From the NCBI RefSeq assembly GCF_000374025.1, contig NZ_KB893180.1, positions 1-64,000 of the forward strand: 64,000 nt of DNA, in the 5' to 3' direction. The notes under the pieces were generated by a model. The model saw nothing but the letters and a program-made list of their open reading frames with translations, searched no databases and had not been told where the DNA came from. Shown here piece after piece: positions 43,843 through 52,491 of the stretch. Numbering within the stretch: position 1 is the first letter of the stretch; every line of letters begins with the position of its first letter. The position numbers and the translations under genes are program-made. This DNA is from Spirosoma panaciterrae DSM 21099 (GTDB lineage Bacteria; Bacteroidota; Bacteroidia; Cytophagales; Spirosomataceae).

Positions 43843-44625
43843 TCAATTGTTAGCCTTTTTTAGGTAGAGATCCAGTGCCCCTGTCATTGATGGCGCATTC
43901 GGCAACGGTGCTTCAATATCAAGGGTCAACCCGGCATCGGTAATCGCTTTAGCTGTAGTGGGCCCAAAAGCAGCCATACGAATGCCATTCTGGTTGAAAT
44001 CGGGGAAGTTGCTAAACAGAGAGCTTACACCCGACGGACTGAAAAACGCAATAATATCGTAACTCTTGATATCCAGGTCCGACAAATCGGTAGGTACTGT
44101 TTCATACATCACCGCTTCGGTGAAGTGCAGCCCACTGGTATCCATGAATTCTGGAATATCATTTCGTCGGATGTTTGAGCATGGAAACAGAAACTTCTCG
44201 TTCTTATGCTTTTTAATCAGATCGAATAGCTCAGTAGCGGTTTTCGTCCCATTAAATATCTTACGCTTTCGGATAACAATGTACTTCTGAAGGTAATTGG
44301 CCGTTTGCTCTGAAATACAGAAGTATTTCATGTCGGCCGGGACCTCGACCCGCCCTTCCTGACAAATCCGAAAAAAGTGGTCGATGGCGTTACGGCTGGT
44401 GAAAATGATGGCCGTATGTGCCAGAATGTTAATTTTCTGACGACGAAAATCCTTATGCGACACTCCCTGAATCTGGATAAAGGGGCGGAAGTCAATTTGA
44501 ATATTGTACTTGCTGGCTAAATCGAAATAAGGTGATTTCTCGTCGGCGGGTCGGGATTGGGTCACTAACATCCGGTTTACTTTCGTAAGCCGGGCTTCGG
44601 CAGATTGCATGCTCGTCTCGTTCAT
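43843..44625 (-). CDS. hemD: Uroporphyrinogen-III synthase
   Basis: 260 residues. The two-lobed HemD fold is shown by MLVTQSRPADEKSPYFDLAS, AIIFTSRNAIDHFF, the interlobe FLFPCSNIRRNDIPE, IIAFFSPSGVSSL and AAFGPTTAKAITDAG. It closes the tetrapyrrole ring with inversion of ring D for heme synthesis. As usual in this phylum it is far from other hem genes. It lies 105 bases after the DUF4271 gene in the same direction, an arrangement I recall from other Bacteroidota. Confidence 0.92.
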   Translation of the reverse strand: MNETSMQSAEARLTKVNRMLVTQSRPADEKSPYFDLASKYNIQIDFRPFIQIQGVSHKDFRRQKINILAHTAIIFTSRNAIDHFFRICQEGRVEVPADMKYFCISEQTANYLQKYIVIRKRKIFNGTKTATELFDLIKKHKNEKFLFPCSNIRRNDIPEFMDTSGLHFTEAVMYETVPTDLSDLDIKSYDIIAFFSPSGVSSLFSNFPDFNQNGIRMAAFGPTTAKAITDAGLTLDIEAPLPNAPSMTGALDLYLKKANN

Positions 44626-44730
44626 CGAATCTCTACGCGGGTAATAGTCGGTTGGCAGTCGACAGCTTTCCTGAATAGCACAATCCTATTTGCTGACTAT
44701 CAGATACACTGCAGGCTGAACATTCACTCA

Positions 44731-45903
44731 TCAGATTGCAAAACGCAAACCAATGATGAGCGGGATCAATTCAACGATACAAAGGTACGAAAATAAATAA
44801 AGATTCTTGATAGGGTCCAGACTACGGATCACAAAGTAGAGTAAGGCAAGCCGGGCAGCATAGAATACGATCAGTGGAAGCAGCAACGCGTTTTGTGACC
44901 AGTTGACTGTCGAAATGTTATAGGCAATGATCGTCAGTAATACCCCTAGAAATGTAAAAAATAGTAGAGATGATTGTAAAATTTTGAAGTAATGAACATT
45001 CACGACTTCTTCAAGCTTATAAAGCCCCCCCATAATTTCCAGGGCTATATACTTCCCTACCAGGCTCATAAAAGCAACTCCGCTGAGCAGGAAAAACTCA
45101 CCGATCAGCCAGCCAAAATGTTGCTCACTCAACAGTAGCTCCCGGGAAGCAAATACGTCGATATTACGGCTTTGGGCAAAAACAATCAGATAGGCAATGA
45201 CAAAACTCAGGTTTAGTACAAACAACATATTGGTACTGCTGAGTGGTCGGTTAATCAGAAATGACTCCTCCTGAGCCCGGAGTGAGATCAGATCACTCAA
45301 GCTATAGAATCGCAAAAAAGCCCGGTGATAAAAACTAAACAGGAAGGCATGGGTAGCCAGCAGAAAGAGCAGCCCCACACCCAGAAAATTATCGTAGATC
45401 GTACGAATGCGGGGCCGAACGCTCAGATTATCATCGCGCAGGACCACGGGTTTCTGGGTCGCTGATTTAGGATACCCAATGAACAACTGCTTATCCTGAA
45501 GACCGGGAGCCCCATAAATGGTCAGAAATAGTTCTGGCTGGCGGTATACCCGATACAAGCTATCGATACTCAAAACCTGCCACTGCCCCGGGCGGAGTTT
45601 GCGTTTGAGCGCTGCATTGATAAATAGATAGCCTTCTTCCTGTGTCGATACCAGCAGACTGTACTGCCGATTGCTTTCCAGATCGACATATACACTGAGG
45701 GCAGTCTGACTAGCATGGAGTTCAACAATATAAGGCACATAGGCCTTTGCCCGCTCATCATATACCTGAAAATCATCATGAAAATCATGAACGGGGTAGT
45801 ACTTTCCTTTGGGACCAATTCCTGCATTTCGGGACTGGCCGATTGCGAAGGGAAAAATAAAGAGCGAAAGAGCGAAAGAGTGCAAGAGCGTAACTATCAC
45901 CAT
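44731..45903 (-). CDS. DUF4271 family membrane protein
   Basis: 390 residues. An N-terminal hydrophobic signal (FALSLFIFPFAIGQS) precedes a beta-rich periplasmic part (about 20-145) and about six membrane helices (from LGVGLLFLLATHAFLFSFYH to the LIIGLRF end), the DUF4271 arrangement. Function is unknown. ATG at 45903 is listed, but it lacks basic residues before the hydrophobic core; a GTG at 45957, four bases after the sucD stop, would supply MKERKGERVKE. A 24-base inverted repeat spans both candidate starts. Confidence 0.85.
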   Translation of the reverse strand: MVIVTLLHSFALSLFIFPFAIGQSRNAGIGPKGKYYPVHDFHDDFQVYDERAKAYVPYIVELHASQTALSVYVDLESNRQYSLLVSTQEEGYLFINAALKRKLRPGQWQVLSIDSLYRVYRQPELFLTIYGAPGLQDKQLFIGYPKSATQKPVVLRDDNLSVRPRIRTIYDNFLGVGLLFLLATHAFLFSFYHRAFLRFYSLSDLISLRAQEESFLINRPLSSTNMLFVLNLSFVIAYLIVFAQSRNIDVFASRELLLSEQHFGWLIGEFFLLSGVAFMSLVGKYIALEIMGGLYKLEEVVNVHYFKILQSSLLFFTFLGVLLTIIAYNISTVNWSQNALLLPLIVFYAARLALLYFVIRSLDPIKNLYLFSYLCIVELIPLIIGLRFAI

Positions 45904-45954
45904 AGTCCTGCTACTTGCTATACACTCTTTCACTCTTTCGCCCTTTCGCTCTTT
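45859..45954. repeat. Inverted repeat overlapping the start of the DUF4271 gene
   Basis: 45859-45882 (purine-rich, words AAAGAGCG) pairs 23 of 24 with 45931-45954 around a 48-base loop that holds the ATG at 45903. The left arm encodes HSFALSLF of the signal peptide. CTTTCGCCCTTT (45935-45946) recurs at 61872-61883 in another palindrome. Confidence 0.8.
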
Positions 45955-45961
45955 CACTTTT

Positions 45962-46837
45962 TTATTTACCTAAAGCCTTAAGCATCGTATCGCCAATAAG
46001 GGCGGGAGATTCAACTACGTGGATGCCACATTCACGCATGATCGCCATTTTAGCGGCAGCCGTATCGTCTGCACCACCAACAATCGCTCCAGCGTGGCCC
46101 ATCCGGCGACCTTTGGGCGCGGTTTGCCCGGCAATGAAGCCTACTACAGGCTTGCGATTACCATCTGCTTTGATCCAGCGAGCTGCTTCGGCTTCCATAC
46201 CTCCACCAATTTCACCGATCATCACGATGGCTTCGGTTTCAGGATCGTTCATCAATAGCTCAACTGCCTGTTTGGTCGTTGTTCCGATAATTGGATCACC
46301 ACCGATACCAATTGCTGTCGACTGTCCTAAACCCGCTTTGGTCAACTGATCAACAGCTTCATAGGTCAATGTTCCTGATTTAGAAACGATTCCGATCGTA
46401 CCTTTTTTGAAAATAAACCCAGGCATAATACCGACCTTACATTCCTCGGCTGTCATAACACCCGGACAGTTTGGCCCAATAAGCCGAACGTCCTTATCTG
46501 CCAGGTAGTTTTTAACGGCCACCATGTCTTCTGTCGGAATGCCCTCCGTAATACAGATAATTACTTTGATACCAGCCTCAGCAGCCTCCATGATAGCATC
46601 GGCGGCAAAAGCAGGGGGCACAAAAATGATCGAAACATTAGCCCCAGCTTTATCAACAGCCTCCTGAACGGTATTGAACACGGGCCGGTCGAGGTGTGTT
46701 TGCCCACCTTTACCAGGGGTAACGCCACCCACCACATTGGTACCATATTCGATCATCTGCTGGGCATGAAAACTGCCTTCCGAGCCAGTAAAGCCCTGGA
46801 CGATTACTTTAGATTCTTTGTTGACTAAAACAGACAT
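45962..46837 (-). CDS. sucD: Succinate-CoA ligase alpha subunit
   Basis: 291 residues. A CoA-binding Rossmann domain ([38 protein letters not shown]) and a ligase domain with the phospho-His at 248 ([13 protein letters not shown]) identify the alpha subunit, which carries substrate-level phosphorylation in the TCA cycle with SucC. sucC is not adjacent, as often in this phylum. The preceding 97 bases hold a divergent start for the gene at 46935. Confidence 0.97.
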   Translation of the reverse strand: MSVLVNKESKVIVQGFTGSEGSFHAQQMIEYGTNVVGGVTPGKGGQTHLDRPVFNTVQEAVDKAGANVSIIFVPPAFAADAIMEAAEAGIKVIICITEGIPTEDMVAVKNYLADKDVRLIGPNCPGVMTAEECKVGIMPGFIFKKGTIGIVSKSGTLTYEAVDQLTKAGLGQSTAIGIGGDPIIGTTTKQAVELLMNDPETEAIVMIGEIGGGMEAEAARWIKADGNRKPVVGFIAGQTAPKGRRMGHAGAIVGGADDTAAAKMAIMRECGIHVVESPALIGDTMLKALGK

Positions 46838-46934
46838 GATAGGTTTTAGAAATCGTTGGCGATACGGTTAACTAGAGGAAAGAAGCAAAACCATACGAAG
46901 AAAGTCAGACGCACATTTACTACGCTTTCGTTCT

Positions 46935-47591
46935 ATGGCTACTTATCTCGCATCTCGTAAAAAGTTGGGCAAAAGTAGCCGAAACTTCGTAAATTACGTG
47001 ATGATTTTTTCGCACATCCTTTCCGGATCCATTTTAGTCGGTGCGGGCGTGGGGGTGTTCTGGCACTTTTTCGGGCGCATTTCCCTTTACAACCGACTCT
47101 TGTGGGGATTTTTTTTGCTTACTACGTCATTGGCTGCTCTCGTTGGCGTTATTCATTTTTCCGGAAATGAGTCGCTTGAACCATTCCACCATTCTCTGAT
47201 CGTTTTATCTGATTCTCTGGGTGTTGTATGTGTAGTAACAGCCGTTTATGCCTTGTTGAACCGGCGAGTTTTATCCTGGCCAACGTTTGTAGCCGCTGTT
47301 GTTTTCGGATTATTTCTGTTTATTAATCTTCTCTCACCCAATGCCCAGGTCTTTACTCCTATTATTCCATCACTTGGTATTCTGATACTGATGCTACTGG
47401 CCGTGTTTTCATTACTGCAACGCAACAAACGGGGTATGTGGGTTGTGCTGGCCGCTATGGCGCTGGGTCTGGCCACGAAAGCCGACGCCTTTAGTAGTCT
47501 TATCCATCCCACAGATTTTTATCACTACGTTACGGCACTGGCCCTATGGTTCTTCGGGAAAGCCTCTGAGCAGCCATCTACAACTCGGTAA
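46935..47591 (+). CDS. Multi-helix membrane protein of unknown function
   Basis: 218 residues with six or seven membrane helices starting at about residue 20 (NYVMIFSHILSGSILVGAGV). A few conserved-looking polar residues sit inside helices (ALVGVIHFSGNESLEPFHHS; HPTDFYHYVTALALWF), which hints at cofactor or ion binding, but no known motif is evident. The basic N-terminus suggests the inside orientation. It is transcribed away from sucD. I do not recognise its family. Confidence 0.72.
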   Translation: MATYLASRKKLGKSSRNFVNYVMIFSHILSGSILVGAGVGVFWHFFGRISLYNRLLWGFFLLTTSLAALVGVIHFSGNESLEPFHHSLIVLSDSLGVVCVVTAVYALLNRRVLSWPTFVAAVVFGLFLFINLLSPNAQVFTPIIPSLGILILMLLAVFSLLQRNKRGMWVVLAAMALGLATKADAFSSLIHPTDFYHYVTALALWFFGKASEQPSTTR

Positions 47592-47708
47592 AGGATTCTG
47601 CTGAAATTAATTTAACCAATTCGTTCGTCTGGCAGTTACAGGAATCAGCACAACTGAGTGTATCCCACTCAGGCTCATTATTCGATTTCACTACTTTTTT
47701 CAACGAAC

Positions 47709-48776
47709 GTGAATCTACTGGAATTAGCCCACGATCCGGTCCAGGCGGCACAGGCCGCCCGGCTTATCTACATGAACGATACTATGCCGGGTATCCATCG
47801 GCAACGGCAGGGTCAACAATTTGTTTATGTGGACCCCAAAGGAAACCCGCTCGACGATGCAACCACTTTGAGCCGTATTCGGAGTATGGCTCTCCCACCC
47901 GCCTGGGAACATGTCTGGATCAGTCCTAAACCCAATGGGCATTTACAGGCTACGGGTATCGATACCAAACAGCGAAAACAATATCGATACCATACCAAAT
48001 GGAACGCCATTCGGAGCGAAACGAAATTCTTTCGGATGGTCGCTTTTGGCGAGGCTCTGCCTGCGTTGCGGGCACGCATTGCGAAGGACTTAAAAAAACC
48101 AACTCTAGCGCGGGAAAAAGTAATTGCCATTGCATTGGGCGTTATGGAGCAAACGCTGATTCGAATAGGCAATGCGGCTTATGAGAAAGAATACGGTTCG
48201 TATGGGCTAACCACGCTCAAAGACCGACATGTTAAACTCGATGGTGGTGAGGTCCGATTCAGTTTCAAAGGGAAGAAAGGCATTTACCACGACATTACAC
48301 TCCACGACCGTCGGTTGGCCCGTCTGGTAAAAGCCTGTCGGGATATTCCGGGCAAAGAACTGTTTCAGTATCTGGATCAGCAGGGAGATCGCCACTCGAT
48401 CGACTCAGGTATGGTCAACGATTATCTGCGCGAAACGATGAATGGTGATTTTTCAGCCAAAGATTTTCGAACCTGGGCTGGTACTGTAAACGCGCTACGA
48501 CTCCTGGTAGAACTGGGGCCCTGTGAAAATGAAAAAGAAGCGAAGAAAAACGTCAATACGGTGCTCGATCAAGTGGCCCATCAATTAGGTAACACACGAA
48601 CCGTTTGCCGAAAACATTATGTTCACCCCCAGATACTGGAGGCTTATGAATGCCAGGATTTGATGCCTTATTTTAAGCAGAAAGCCCGATTCCGGCAAAC
48701 GAGTCCGTATGGTCTCGATGGCGTGGAAAAGCTCCTGCTCAAATTTTTAAAAGACCAGATCAAGAGTGTAAAGTGA
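47709..48776 (+). CDS. DNA topoisomerase IB (eukaryote-like, bacterial)
   Basis: 355 residues. Bacterial topoisomerase IB of the poxvirus/Deinococcus type: an N-terminal domain with PGIHRQRQGQQFVYVDPKG, then the catalytic core with RIGNAAYEKEYGSYGLTTL, VRFSFKGKKG (the conserved Lys), KDFRTWAGT (Arg) and the nucleophile Tyr in RKHYVHPQIL near the end. It relaxes supercoils through a 3'-phosphotyrosine link. No ATG is available; GTG at 47709 gives the family-like start NLLELAHDPVQAAQAARL, and another GTG lies at 47658. A terminator overlaps its stop codon. Confidence 0.9.
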   Translation: MNLLELAHDPVQAAQAARLIYMNDTMPGIHRQRQGQQFVYVDPKGNPLDDATTLSRIRSMALPPAWEHVWISPKPNGHLQATGIDTKQRKQYRYHTKWNAIRSETKFFRMVAFGEALPALRARIAKDLKKPTLAREKVIAIALGVMEQTLIRIGNAAYEKEYGSYGLTTLKDRHVKLDGGEVRFSFKGKKGIYHDITLHDRRLARLVKACRDIPGKELFQYLDQQGDRHSIDSGMVNDYLRETMNGDFSAKDFRTWAGTVNALRLLVELGPCENEKEAKKNVNTVLDQVAHQLGNTRTVCRKHYVHPQILEAYECQDLMPYFKQKARFRQTSPYGLDGVEKLLLKFLKDQIKSVK

Positions 48777-48809
48777 TGCGAGAAGCAACGAGAGGGCCAC
48801 TCGCATCAC
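48773..48809. terminator. Terminator overlapping the topoisomerase stop codon
   Basis: GTGATGCGAG (48773-48782) pairs with CTCGCATCAC (48800-48809), 10 bp perfect. The left arm includes the TGA stop at 48774-48776. It serves the convergent TolC-type gene too. Confidence 0.65.
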
Positions 48810-48818
48810 CCTCGCTTA

Positions 48819-50207
48819 TTATAGCCCCAATTGCTGGGTGATGGTACTACTTAATCGAAGCAGTTCGATCTCTGTCGCTTTAGCTGTGTACTCAGCCTCA
48901 ATAAGCCGAGTCTGCGCATCGACCGAAGTCCGCTGAACATCCCGGAACTCAACGAAGGTTGAATTTCCAATTCGATAGCGATCGTAGGCAATCTCGACGT
49001 TCTGGTTAGCCAGTTGGTTGTTCAATACTTCCAGATTCAGGATACGCAGGCTGTTTTGGTAGGCCTGATAGGTCTGATTGAGCGCCGTAACAAGTTGAAG
49101 TCGCTGACTCGACTCCTGGTCCTGAGCGATGATCGTATTGACCTTGGCATTCTGAATCTGTCGTTTCAGGTTGTATCCATTAAAAATGGGTATCGAGGCC
49201 ACCACGTTGTAGGTGATAGCGCTTGTACGGCCTGTAGCTACCCCAAAACCGCCCTGGTTATCGATAAATTGGTAATTATAGCCTGTTTGAGCCGTTACCA
49301 GGGGAAGCTGCGCTGAATTGGCCAACTGAACGTTCAAATCGGCAACAGCCCGGTTAAGTACTGCTGCTGCCAGCAGGGGATTGTTGGCATTTAAGGATTC
49401 CTGCAGGGGAGCTAGTTGTAGATTAGGATGTGCGACAATCGTATCCCGGACAGAAAACTCGGTCTGTGGGTCACGAATCAATAAATTATTCAGAATGATT
49501 TTGGCATTCCGTAACGCCTGCTCCTGCGACAGTAAAGCCGCACTATCGGTATTGTAATCAACCTGTGCGCTCAGAAAATCGACTTTCGAACGCGTTCCGA
49601 CTTCGTAGTTAGCTCGTGCCAGTTCGAGCCGTTCCCGTGAAATGTCGAGTGCCTGACTAAAGGTGATCAGCCGACGCAACTGGCGTACCACATCGTAGTA
49701 ACTTGTTGTTACACTGGCGATGGTGGCCTCTACATTGGCACGGGTACTAACAGTGCTTATTTTGAGCAGTTGTTCGAGTTGCGAATAAAATGACCGCCGA
49801 TAATAGCCGTTGAAAACCGTGTAGTTCAGGTTGACCCCCAGGTTCGACGTTCGGTTGAATATACCACTTCCCTCGCGTGGTGGCTGAAGGTTGCCAATCG
49901 TTGTTTGCCGGAAGCTTTGCAGACTTCCGTTTGAGTTCCCATTGAAAGTTAACGAAGGTAAGTACCCTGCATTTCCCTTACTGTAGTTATTCCGGGCAAT
50001 TTCCTCCTGCGAACGATTGATATGGATTTGATAGTTTTTACTAACTGCCTGATCAACGGCCTGCTGAAGGGTTAAAAGCTCCCCCGGCTGGGGCAGTGTA
50101 GCCATCGTGAAAGTGCGTTGCTGAGCGCGTTGGATTGCATTAGGAGTTTGTTGAGAGAAAGCCCAAAAAGGCAGGCAGGCAAAAAGAAGGCAACTGCTGA
50201 GTTTCAT
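48819..50207 (-). CDS. TolC-family outer-membrane efflux protein
   Basis: 462 residues. A signal peptide (cleavage near AFSQQ) is followed by two repeats of the OEP domain with long alpha-helical hairpins: LTLQQAVDQAVSKNYQIHIN, ELARANYEVGTRSKVDFLSAQ and, in the second half, EIAYDRYRIGNSTFVEFRDVQ. It would form the trimeric outer-membrane channel of an RND- or ABC-type exporter. No pump or adaptor gene is adjacent, so it stands as an orphan or serves a distant pump. A -7-like TACTTTTG lies at 50243-50236. Confidence 0.9.
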   Translation of the reverse strand: MKLSSCLLFACLPFWAFSQQTPNAIQRAQQRTFTMATLPQPGELLTLQQAVDQAVSKNYQIHINRSQEEIARNNYSKGNAGYLPSLTFNGNSNGSLQSFRQTTIGNLQPPREGSGIFNRTSNLGVNLNYTVFNGYYRRSFYSQLEQLLKISTVSTRANVEATIASVTTSYYDVVRQLRRLITFSQALDISRERLELARANYEVGTRSKVDFLSAQVDYNTDSAALLSQEQALRNAKIILNNLLIRDPQTEFSVRDTIVAHPNLQLAPLQESLNANNPLLAAAVLNRAVADLNVQLANSAQLPLVTAQTGYNYQFIDNQGGFGVATGRTSAITYNVVASIPIFNGYNLKRQIQNAKVNTIIAQDQESSQRLQLVTALNQTYQAYQNSLRILNLEVLNNQLANQNVEIAYDRYRIGNSTFVEFRDVQRTSVDAQTRLIEAEYTAKATEIELLRLSSTITQQLGL

Positions 50208-50319
50208 TGATTAACGGTTATAACTACAAGTAGGACAAAAGTAAGAGAATCTGCAATTGCCCGGTCAGCTTATCAACCTTTCGTTTAACTTGCACACTAT
50301 CTTTTTTTTCCCAACCAGT

Positions 50320-51951
50320 ATGAAACACCTTTTTCTACTATTTTCTACTCTATCGCTCCTATTGTCTGGGTGTTCCTTCAAAAAAAAGGCCGATTTACTC
50401 GTCACGAATGCGCGCGTTTATACGGCTGATTCGAGCTTTTCGATGGCGAATGCCTTCGTCATAAAAGATGGAAAATTTTTAGCCGTGGGCGATGGTCAAA
50501 CCCTGGCAAACGAGTATGAAGCGGCTACACAGGTCGATCTGGCCGGACAACCTGTCTATCCTGGCTTTTATGATCCACATGCCCATTTTCTGGGTCTTGG
50601 CCAGGTACTCGATCAGGCCGATCTGGTTGGTGCCGAATCGTATGATGAGGTCATCAATCGACTCAAGACTTTTTATCAGGCACATCCAAACATAATCTGG
50701 CTTACTGGCCGGGGCTGGGATCAGAACGACTGGCCCGAAAAAGCGTTTCCTACCAAAGAAAAACTGGATGAAGCCTTTCCAAACGTTCCAGTTGCCCTAA
50801 CCCGCATTGACGGCCACGCCTTACTCGTCAATTCAAAAGCACTCCGTTTAGCCAGCGTAACCGGCGGATCACAGGTGGCTGGAGGAGAGGTAGTGCTAGA
50901 CGGCGGGCAACCAACGGGTGTACTGGTTGATAATGCCATGCAGTTTGTCAAACGAGTCATTCCACGCCCGGATGCAGGCGACAAAGCCCGAATGCTGCTG
51001 AATGCCGAAAAAGCCTGTGTAGCGCTGGGCCTCACGACCGTATCCGATGCGGGGATCAGCCCCGACGAAATCAATTTGATCGACAGTCTGCAACAGGCTG
51101 GCAAGCTAAAAATTCGGGACTATGCGATGGTTAGCCTGGGCGAACCTAACCTGAATTACTTTCTAAAACGCGGCCCGTTCCAGACAGATCGATTAACTGT
51201 TCGCTCCTTTAAGTTGTATGCCGATGGCGCTTTGGGATCACGAGGAGCCTGCCTTCGTCAACCCTATAGCGATCGTCCCGAAACCACTGGCTTTCTGCTA
51301 CTTAGCCCTTCTGAACTGGAGCGCGTCACAAAACTGCTGTACAAATCAAAATTTCAGGCCAATACGCATTGCATTGGCGACTCCGCCAACCATCTCATGC
51401 TCGACCTGTATGGCCGCTTGCTGGAAGGTAAAAACGACCGTCGTTGGCGGATTGAGCATGCCCAGGTGGTTTCGCCCGAGGATGTGTGGAAATTTGGCCG
51501 CTATTCCATTATTCCATCCGTTCAGCCAACTCATGCTACCTCCGATATGTACTGGGCAGGTGATCGGTTAGGAGCCATTCGGGTAAAAGGGGCCTATGCG
51601 TTCAACGACCTGATGAAACAGAACAGCCTGATTGCATTCGGCAGCGATTTTCCGGTAGAGGCCGTCAATCCACTATTTGGCTTTCACGCGGCCGTAGCCC
51701 GGCAGGATGCAAAGAATTATCCCGCAGGTGGCTACCAGATGGAAAATGCAGTTGATCGAAAATCAGCGCTACTGGCCATGACCCGTTGGGCAGCCTATGC
51801 CTGTTTTGAAGATCACCTGCGCGGCTGTATTGCCCCCGGCAAACAAGCTGATTTTGTCATTCTGGACCAGGATATTATGCTGGTACCCAATCCAAAAATC
51901 CGGCAAACCAAAGTACGCCAGACCTGGATCAACGGAGAACGGGTATTTTAA
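50320..51951 (+). CDS. Amidohydrolase_3 family lipoprotein (YtcJ-like)
   Basis: 543 residues. A lipoprotein signal (LFSTLSLLLSGCSFKKK, Cys19) and then the amidohydrolase superfamily fold with the metal ligand pair in YPGFYDPHAHFLG, IDGHALLVNSKALRL, DGALGSRGACL, THCIGDSANH and FGSDFPVEAVNPL. YtcJ-like enzymes hydrolyse amide or urea-like bonds; the substrate is unknown. The frame is open from 50257, but only ATG at 50320 gives a lipoprotein signal. A palindromic repeat starts two bases after the stop. Confidence 0.92.
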   Translation: MKHLFLLFSTLSLLLSGCSFKKKADLLVTNARVYTADSSFSMANAFVIKDGKFLAVGDGQTLANEYEAATQVDLAGQPVYPGFYDPHAHFLGLGQVLDQADLVGAESYDEVINRLKTFYQAHPNIIWLTGRGWDQNDWPEKAFPTKEKLDEAFPNVPVALTRIDGHALLVNSKALRLASVTGGSQVAGGEVVLDGGQPTGVLVDNAMQFVKRVIPRPDAGDKARMLLNAEKACVALGLTTVSDAGISPDEINLIDSLQQAGKLKIRDYAMVSLGEPNLNYFLKRGPFQTDRLTVRSFKLYADGALGSRGACLRQPYSDRPETTGFLLLSPSELERVTKLLYKSKFQANTHCIGDSANHLMLDLYGRLLEGKNDRRWRIEHAQVVSPEDVWKFGRYSIIPSVQPTHATSDMYWAGDRLGAIRVKGAYAFNDLMKQNSLIAFGSDFPVEAVNPLFGFHAAVARQDAKNYPAGGYQMENAVDRKSALLAMTRWAAYACFEDHLRGCIAPGKQADFVILDQDIMLVPNPKIRQTKVRQTWINGERVF

Positions 51952-51953
51952 TA

Positions 51954-52023
51954 ATAGAATACAGATTTTTAGGATCGTTATGATTTACGCGGATCATAAC
52001 GATCCTAAAAATCCGTATTCTAT
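51954..52023. repeat. 31-bp-arm palindromic intergenic repeat
   Basis: 51954-51984 pairs with 51993-52023 at 30 of 31 positions (A-C mismatch 51963/52014) around the 8-base loop TTACGCGG. It carries the ATGATTTAC core (51980-51988) at the loop. It fills the entire gap between the two convergent stop codons (51951 and 52026) and must act as their terminator. Confidence 0.88.
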
Positions 52024-52025
52024 GT

Positions 52026-52490
52026 TCAATAAACCTCTAAAATCTGATAAGGCAATTTGTTGAACGTGATGGATTCGCCTGCTTTTCGTCCAGCCAAAGC
52101 AGTACTGATCGGGGAAGCGGGTGAAACCGCGAAATACTCTTTCCCATTCAGACTAAGCTTCCCGGCCCCGATACTGATGAAAAACGCCCCCCGGTTTGTC
52201 ACAACTACGCTTCCTGGCTGTGCAGCCTCGTAGTTTTTGTCGATCTGAATCTGTTTCAAATCACGCTCTACTTTCAGTGCTTCGGCCAACAATTGAGCGT
52301 TTCGGTCGCGTTCGAGTTGCGCCATCGCTCGGCCCGTTTCGTATTTATCGCCCGCGCTACTTTTCGACTCCGAGTTCGCGGCTTCCTGAGCTGCATCCAT
52401 GGCTTGTTGTGCGGTTTCAATCCGCTGTACGACATAAGCCTTACAGAGAGCGTATAGCGTTTCTTTGATGTACTGTTGTTGATTCAACAC
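52026..52490 (-). CDS. GreA/GreB-like transcription elongation factor homologue
   Basis: 154 residues. The N-terminal half is a charged antiparallel coiled coil (RIETAQQAMDAAQEAANSES, GRAMAQLERDRNAQLLAEAL), and the C-terminal half (about 95-154) resembles the FKBP-like GreAB C-domain (GSVVVTNRGAFFIS, VSPASPISTALAGRKAG). Such proteins in Bacteroidota are often mislabelled. The acidic tip residues of true GreA were not identified, so cleavage activity is uncertain. The start is GTG at 52490, one base from the GMC oxidoreductase stop, so translation is coupled. Confidence 0.78.
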   Translation of the reverse strand: MLNQQQYIKETLYALCKAYVVQRIETAQQAMDAAQEAANSESKSSAGDKYETGRAMAQLERDRNAQLLAEALKVERDLKQIQIDKNYEAAQPGSVVVTNRGAFFISIGAGKLSLNGKEYFAVSPASPISTALAGRKAGESITFNKLPYQILEVY

Positions 52491-52491
52491 G

